DNA of 9,308 bases, from assembly GCA_026710565.1 (NCBI GenBank), contig JAPOQV010000001.1:1-9308 (forward strand), given 5' to 3'. How positions within the stretch are numbered: the stretch's first letter is position 1; each line of letters begins with the position of its first letter. The translations under genes were made by a program, and so were the position numbers. The notes below the pieces were generated by a model. The model did no database searches, was not told where the DNA came from, and saw only the letters and a list, made by a program, of their open reading frames with translations. Positions 5,205 through 9,308 of this stretch are shown piece by piece. The DNA is from Spirochaetaceae bacterium. Its GTDB lineage: Bacteria; Spirochaetota; Spirochaetia; SZUA-6; Bin103.

Positions 5205-7016
5205 ATGAGCGGACATGCCGCCACCACCGCAGCGCGCGGTCGCAACCCCGGAGCGCTGGACGGGCCGGACAAGGCGCGCCCGTCCGTCTCGCGGGCCAGC
5301 CTCCGCCGCGTGCTGGCCACCATCATCTGGCCGCGGCGCTGGATGCTGCTGCTCGGGCTGGTCCTGATCGGCATCAACAAGCTGGCCGGGCTGGTGCTCC
5401 CGTGGTCGTCCAAGGTGCTGATCGACGACGTCATCGGCGCCGGGAACACGTCGCTGCTGCCGCTGCTGCTGGTCGGCGTGGGCGGCGCCGTGCTGGTGCA
5501 GTCGGCCACCTCGTTCCTGCAGACGCGGCTGCTCAGCGTGCAGGCCCAGCACCTGATCTCCATCCTGCGCGCGCGCGTGCAGCGCCACCTGATCCGCCTG
5601 CCGGTGGCCTTCTTCGACGACAACCAGACCGGGGCGCTGACCTCGCGCGTGATGCGCGACGTGGAAGGGGTGCGCAACCTGATCGGCACCGGGCTCGCGC
5701 ACCTGGTGGGCGGCGTGCTGACCGCCGTGGTGGTGATGATCCTGATGCTGCGCATCAGCGTGCCGATGACGCTGTTCACGCTGGTCCCGATCGCCCTGTT
5801 CGGCGTGCTGTCGGGCAGGGCCTTCCGGGCGATCCGCCCGGTGTTCCGCGAACGCGGCGCCATCAACGCGGAGGTCACCGGCCGGCTGACCGAGTCGCTG
5901 AGCGGCATCCGTGTGATCAAGGGCTTCCACGCCGAGAAGCACGAAGAGGAGGTCTTCGCCCGCGGCGTGCAGCGCATCTTCCAGAACGTGCGCAAGTCGC
6001 TGACCGCCACCAGCATGTTGACCAGCGGCGGCGCGCTGATCATGGGGCTGTCCGCGGTGCTGATCATGGGGGTGGGGGCGTCGCTGATCCTGCGCGGCGC
6101 CATGACCGTCGGCGACTTCGTCTCGTTCAGCCTGTACCTGGCGGTGATGGTCGCGCCCGTGGTGCAGATGACCCGCATCGGCACCGAGATCACCGATGCG
6201 TTCGCCGGCCTGGACCGCACGGAGGAGTTGCTGGCCAATCCGCCGGAGGGGCACGAGCCGGACCGCACCGTGGCGCTGCCGCGCGTGCGCGGCGACATCG
6301 CCTTCGAGGACGTCTCCTTCGGCTACCGGGAGGACCAGGCCGTGCTGCATGACGTCAGCCTGCGGGCGGCCGCCGGCAGCATGACCGCGCTGGTGGGTAC
6401 CTCCGGCTCCGGCAAGACCACGATCGCGGGACTGGCCGCCTCCTTCCTTGTGCCCGATGCCGGCACGGTCACCGTCGACGGCCATGACCTGACGACCGTG
6501 ACTCTCGACAGCTACCGGAGCCAGCTCGGCGTGGTGCTGCAGGACGAGTTCCTGTTCGAGGGCACCATCCGCGACAACATCCTGTTCGCGCGCCCCGACG
6601 CGAGCGACGAGGCGCTGCGGCGGGCGGTGCGCGCCGCGCACGTCGACGAGTTCACCGACCGCTTCGACGACGGGCTGGCGACGCTCATCGGCGAGCGCGG
6701 CGTCAAGCTGTCCGGCGGCCAGCGGCAACGGGTGGCGCTGGCGCGCGCCATGCTGGCCGACCCGCGCGTGCTGATCCTGGACGAGGCGACCTCGAACCTG
6801 GACACCGAGAGCGAGGCGCTCATCCAGCAGAGCCTGGCCGAGCTGATGGTCGGGCGCACCACGCTGGTGATCGCCCACCGGCTGAGCACGATCCGGCGCG
6901 CCGATCAGATCCTGGTGGTGGAGGAGGGGCGCATCGCCGAGCGCGGCACCCACGACCAGCTCATCGCCGCTGACGGCCGCTACCGCACGCTGTACGAGTA
7001 CCAGGCACGCATCTGA
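5205..7016 (+). CDS. ABC exporter half-transporter (MsbA/LmrA-type, fused membrane and ATPase domains)
   Basis: A 603-residue half-transporter expected to work as a homodimer exporting a lipid, drug or other hydrophobic compound; the substrate cannot be told from sequence. The N-terminal part (about 30-345) is a six-helix type I exporter membrane domain with long cytoplasmic extensions (for example LPVAFFDDNQTGALTSRVMRD at about 132-152). The ATPase domain (about 360-600) is complete: Walker A GTSGSGKTT (about 398-406), Q-loop LQDEFLF (Gln446), signature LSGGQ (about 502-506), Walker B VLILDEA with catalytic Glu527, D-loop SNLDT and H-loop His558. Both ATPase sites of a homodimer would be canonical. 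The cytoplasmic N-terminal extension of about 30 residues is polar and poorly structured. The gene is divergent from the EctD-like dioxygenase (53-bp spacer), possibly sharing control, and ends 18 bp before the convergent UxuA-like gene. Confidence 0.95.
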   Translation: MSGHAATTAARGRNPGALDGPDKARPSVSRASLRRVLATIIWPRRWMLLLGLVLIGINKLAGLVLPWSSKVLIDDVIGAGNTSLLPLLLVGVGGAVLVQSATSFLQTRLLSVQAQHLISILRARVQRHLIRLPVAFFDDNQTGALTSRVMRDVEGVRNLIGTGLAHLVGGVLTAVVVMILMLRISVPMTLFTLVPIALFGVLSGRAFRAIRPVFRERGAINAEVTGRLTESLSGIRVIKGFHAEKHEEEVFARGVQRIFQNVRKSLTATSMLTSGGALIMGLSAVLIMGVGASLILRGAMTVGDFVSFSLYLAVMVAPVVQMTRIGTEITDAFAGLDRTEELLANPPEGHEPDRTVALPRVRGDIAFEDVSFGYREDQAVLHDVSLRAAAGSMTALVGTSGSGKTTIAGLAASFLVPDAGTVTVDGHDLTTVTLDSYRSQLGVVLQDEFLFEGTIRDNILFARPDASDEALRRAVRAAHVDEFTDRFDDGLATLIGERGVKLSGGQRQRVALARAMLADPRVLILDEATSNLDTESEALIQQSLAELMVGRTTLVIAHRLSTIRRADQILVVEEGRIAERGTHDQLIAADGRYRTLYEYQARI

Positions 7017-7034
7017 GCGCACCCGGCGGGACGG

Positions 7035-8012
7035 TCAGGCGGCGCGGCGCGCGACGTCGATGAGGGCGCGGATGTAGCCGATCGCGTAGGCGCGGCCGCG
7101 GTGGCCCCCGGTGGTGTCCTCCACCATCGCCGGCACGTGGTCGGTGATCATGAAGCCGGTGAAGCCCACCTCGTGCAGCGCCTGCACCACCGCGAAGGTG
7201 TCCTGGTTGCCCTCGTCGATGAAGCACTCGTTGAAGCACGGCACCTCGCCCTGCACGTCGCGGAAGTGCACGTAGACGATCCGGCCGCGGCCGCCGAAGT
7301 GGCGCACCGCGTCGATCACTCCGGCAGGCCCCATCTCCGACCAGCAGCCCATGCAGAAGTCCAGCCCGTGGTTGGGGCTGTCGAAGGTGTCGATGGCGCG
7401 CTTGAAGCCCGCGAAGTTGCGGAAGATGCGCGCGACGCCGCCCAGCGACGGCACCGGCGGGTCGTCGGGATGCAGCGCCAGGGTGACGCCCGCCTCCTCG
7501 GCGACCGGCAGGACCGCGCTCAGGTAGTACTCGTAGTTGGCCCACATCTCGTCTTCGCCGAAGACGCGGCGGTGGGAGAGGGGCGCATCGCCATGCTCGG
7601 CCAGGTCGAAACGGGTGGCCAGCGCGCCGCCGCGCAGCCGCGCGCGCTCCGGCGAGCGCCATACCTGGTTCGGCATCCAGTGGTAGCCCAGGATCGGGAT
7701 GCCGGCGCGCCCCATGTTGCGGATGGTCGCCTGCATGTTCCCGATCTGCTCGTCGCGTCCGGGCAGGCCGAGCATCGCCTTGTCGTAGAAGCTCACCGGC
7801 ACGTTCTCCAGGCACATCAGCCGCAGCTCGGCGGCGTCGGCGCGCTCGCGCAGCGCCACCAGGTCGGCCAGCTCCCACCGGCCCGTGCGTGGCAGGTTGG
7901 GGGTGTTCATCAGGAAGTCGTCGGCGCCGACCTGCTTGATGAAGGCGAGCTTCTCGTCGGTGAGGTCGCTGAACTGCCCCAGGGCGATCCTCATCTCATT
8001 CGCTGAACGCAT
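7035..8012 (-). CDS. uxuA: Mannonate dehydratase family protein (UxuA-like TIM barrel)
   Basis: Expected to dehydrate D-mannonate to 2-keto-3-deoxy-D-gluconate in hexuronate breakdown, using a divalent metal such as Mn2+. The 325-residue sequence carries family blocks: GYHWMPNQVWRS (about 109-120), LALHPDDPPVPSLGG (about 178-192), SPNHGLDFCMG (about 212-222), YVHFRDVQGEVP (about 247-258), ECFIDEGNQD and TDHVP, then HRGRAYAIGYI. Likely metal ligands, by family pattern, are Cys220, His249, Asp291 and His292. It is shorter than E. coli UxuA (394) but intact across the barrel. The ATG at 8012 has a strong AGGAGG site 5 nt upstream, which favours it over the ATG at 7994. It starts 12 nt after the stop of the propeller gene, so the two are co-transcribed. 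The family is clear; a related sugar-acid substrate is possible, so the symbol is tentative. Confidence 0.88.
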   Translation of the reverse strand: MRSANEMRIALGQFSDLTDEKLAFIKQVGADDFLMNTPNLPRTGRWELADLVALRERADAAELRLMCLENVPVSFYDKAMLGLPGRDEQIGNMQATIRNMGRAGIPILGYHWMPNQVWRSPERARLRGGALATRFDLAEHGDAPLSHRRVFGEDEMWANYEYYLSAVLPVAEEAGVTLALHPDDPPVPSLGGVARIFRNFAGFKRAIDTFDSPNHGLDFCMGCWSEMGPAGVIDAVRHFGGRGRIVYVHFRDVQGEVPCFNECFIDEGNQDTFAVVQALHEVGFTGFMITDHVPAMVEDTTGGHRGRAYAIGYIRALIDVARRAA

Positions 8013-8024
8013 GTCGTCCTCCTC

Positions 8025-9308
8025 TTACGCGACGCGGAACGACCAGATGCCGGCCGCGCGCAGGTGGAAGCGAATATAGACCGGCCGGCCCCGCAGGGGC
8101 CTCAGGTCCGGGCTGCCGCCCCAGGTGACGGTGCGCTCCACGTGGTCGCCGGCGATCGGGTCGCAGTCGGCCAGCGCGTAGCCGGGCAGCGCCTGGCCGG
8201 GATACTCGGCAAGCTCGACGCGCAGCTCGCCGTCCGCGCGGCAGTTCACCTGCAGCTCGGAGCCGTCCAGCACCAGCTCGCGGGTCAGCAGCCAGCCCGC
8301 GCCGGCGGCGTGCTGCTCGACGAAGCGATCGCGCCGGATGCGCAGCGCGCCGATAGCGGTGCGGCCGTCGAGCTCGCCCGGCGTCCAGCGGGAGCCGGTG
8401 TAGAACAGCAGGCGGTCCTGCGCGGCCTCATCGCCGGCCGTCGCGGAGACCGGATCGAGCCCGGCGGTCGCCACGCCCACGCTGTCGCGGTCGAAGTCAC
8501 CGTCGCGGCCGGTGGGCTCCAGGAACGGCTCGCTTCCCGGCGCCCGCTCCCAGCGGTGGCCGTCGGTGGAGAAGGCGACCTCGAGCTGCATGCGCTGGTC
8601 GTGCAGGTCGTTCTCCTCGAAGGTGGCGACGATTCCCACCAGGGCGCTGCCGTGCGGGAAGACGGCGATGCTGTCGAACTCGTTGCGGTCCCCCTCGCCC
8701 GGGCCCAGCGCGGTGCGCACCTTCGACCACTCGTAGAGGTCGCGGCTCTCGGCGATCGCCACGCGGCGGCGGTGATGGACGTGCCCCCCGCCCGCCTGGC
8801 CCGGCCAGATGCCGGACCCGAAGGCGTACGGCCGCAGGTAGGCCGTCCACATGCTGCGGCTGGTGTCGTAGAGCAGGTTGAGGTTGCAGTCGTGCCGCTG
8901 CGGCATCACCGGATTGCCTTCGTAGGGCCGCCAGCGCAGCCCGTCGGCGGACAGCGCGAGCTCCTCGCCCGATCTGCCGGACGGATCCTTGCCGCCCTTG
9001 TGCAGCATCTTGTAGCGCCGCGACGCATCGGGGTCGTCGCGGTCGATCACGACCGAGAACGCGCTGCAGTTGTCGTTGGCCCCGCGGTAGAGGATGTTGG
9101 TGCGCGGGTGCTCGCCGTCCGGGACCAGGTCGAAGAGCGGTTTGCGCCACGTCACGCCATCATCGCTCTCGGCGTAGAGCATCAGGTACGGCGGGATGAC
9201 GAACTTGCCCGGCCGCCCCCCCCGCGGCGGGAGCGGGGCGTACCACAAGCGCAGGGGCCCCGAGCGGTCGTGCGCCAGCACCGCGGGGGCGAGGGGGTTC
9301 CGCTGGTC
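8025..9308 (-). CDS. GH32/GH43-like five-bladed beta-propeller protein, 5' end outside the window
   Basis: 427 residues are visible and the frame is still open at the right edge, so the GTG at 9281 is not a real start. Propeller-type repeats are evident: LRLWYAPLPP, YAESDDGVTWRKP, RYKMLHKGG, LALSADGLRWRPYEGNP, IAESRDLYEWSKV and FSTDGHRWERAPG, i.e. blades with the (A/S)-x-DG-x-x-W pattern of GH32/GH43-like proteins. The last 100 or so residues (DGSELQVNCRADGELRVEL to IRFHLRAAGIWSFRVA) form a beta-sandwich-like C-terminal module often seen with this propeller. The catalytic N-terminal blade is mostly missing here, so activity cannot be judged, and the true family might be a non-catalytic relative. 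It precedes the UxuA-like gene by 12 nt, suggesting a role in freeing or processing a sugar whose acid form is then degraded. A run of eight C (9216-9223) lies in the coding region. Confidence 0.75.
   Translation of the reverse strand, partial: DQRNPLAPAVLAHDRSGPLRLWYAPLPPRGGRPGKFVIPPYLMLYAESDDGVTWRKPLFDLVPDGEHPRTNILYRGANDNCSAFSVVIDRDDPDASRRYKMLHKGGKDPSGRSGEELALSADGLRWRPYEGNPVMPQRHDCNLNLLYDTSRSMWTAYLRPYAFGSGIWPGQAGGGHVHHRRRVAIAESRDLYEWSKVRTALGPGEGDRNEFDSIAVFPHGSALVGIVATFEENDLHDQRMQLEVAFSTDGHRWERAPGSEPFLEPTGRDGDFDRDSVGVATAGLDPVSATAGDEAAQDRLLFYTGSRWTPGELDGRTAIGALRIRRDRFVEQHAAGAGWLLTRELVLDGSELQVNCRADGELRVELAEYPGQALPGYALADCDPIAGDHVERTVTWGGSPDLRPLRGRPVYIRFHLRAAGIWSFRVA

Noticed and set aside
4595..6298. 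567-codon minus-strand frame spanning the dioxygenase, the spacer and the ABC gene
   Set aside because: It covers two real genes in other frames and has no domain-like sequence.
5142..7022. 626-codon open frame on the minus strand opposite the ABC exporter
   Set aside because: Composition is His/Gln/Arg/Asp-rich low-complexity sequence typical of antisense frames of GC-rich genes; the plus-strand exporter has every ABC motif.
7017..7034. Possible bidirectional terminator between the convergent ABC and UxuA-like genes
   Set aside because: The 18-bp gap has no clear inverted repeat or T-run.
7101..8006. 301-codon plus-strand frame opposite the UxuA-like gene
   Set aside because: His/Val/Ala-rich antisense shadow of a conserved enzyme with intact motifs.

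Overview
The window is a GC-rich, densely coded bacterial chromosomal segment with six genes and one short 5' fragment; five genes and the fragment lie on the minus strand, and one gene is on the plus strand. The type IA topoisomerase has the actinobacterial-style layout: no zinc-finger cysteines, four C-terminal GR(F/Y/W)GPY repeats and a Lys/Arg/Ala tail. The promoters read as TTGACA / TAnnnT, and two genes appear to be leaderless with GTG starts. Together these suggest an actinobacterium or another high-GC lineage that uses leaderless genes. The lineage cannot be fixed from this window. The mix of an EctD-like dioxygenase, a mannonate-dehydratase-like gene and a secreted-style propeller glycosidase would also fit uncultured marine or host-associated bacteria.

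Left region (1-1577, minus strand): a vitamin B12 uptake operon. Reading in the direction of transcription there is a TTGACA/TAGGCT promoter (1524-1553), a clear cobalamin riboswitch (about 1327-1496) closed by a perfect 10-bp P1 stem, a leader of about 115 nt, a FecCD/BtuC-type permease starting at GTG 1211, and then the first 29 codons of a gene with a signal-peptide-like start, probably the substrate-binding protein. The ATPase is not in view.

Middle (1557-5151, minus strand): topA (GTG start at 4313) with its own promoter and a GC-rich palindrome after its stop codon, preceded by an orphan non-heme iron/2-oxoglutarate dioxygenase that strongly resembles ectoine hydroxylase (EctD). Both genes carry a TAnnnT hexamer exactly 6 nt before the GTG start and lack a Shine-Dalgarno sequence.

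Right region: a MsbA/LmrA-type half-size ABC exporter (5205-7016, plus strand) is divergent from the dioxygenase across a 53-bp spacer with repeated GAGTAC/GTACCC words. It converges with a two-gene minus-strand unit: a five-bladed-propeller, GH32/GH43-like protein (cut by the right edge) followed 12 nt later by a mannonate dehydratase (UxuA) family gene, which suggests sugar or uronate catabolism.

No CRISPR array, rRNA, tRNA, transposon or phage gene was seen. I found no clear new multi-gene system. The most interesting points are the well-preserved B12 riboswitch unit with an unusual L5 segment, the paired leaderless GTG promoters, and the EctD-like enzyme without ectoine genes nearby.
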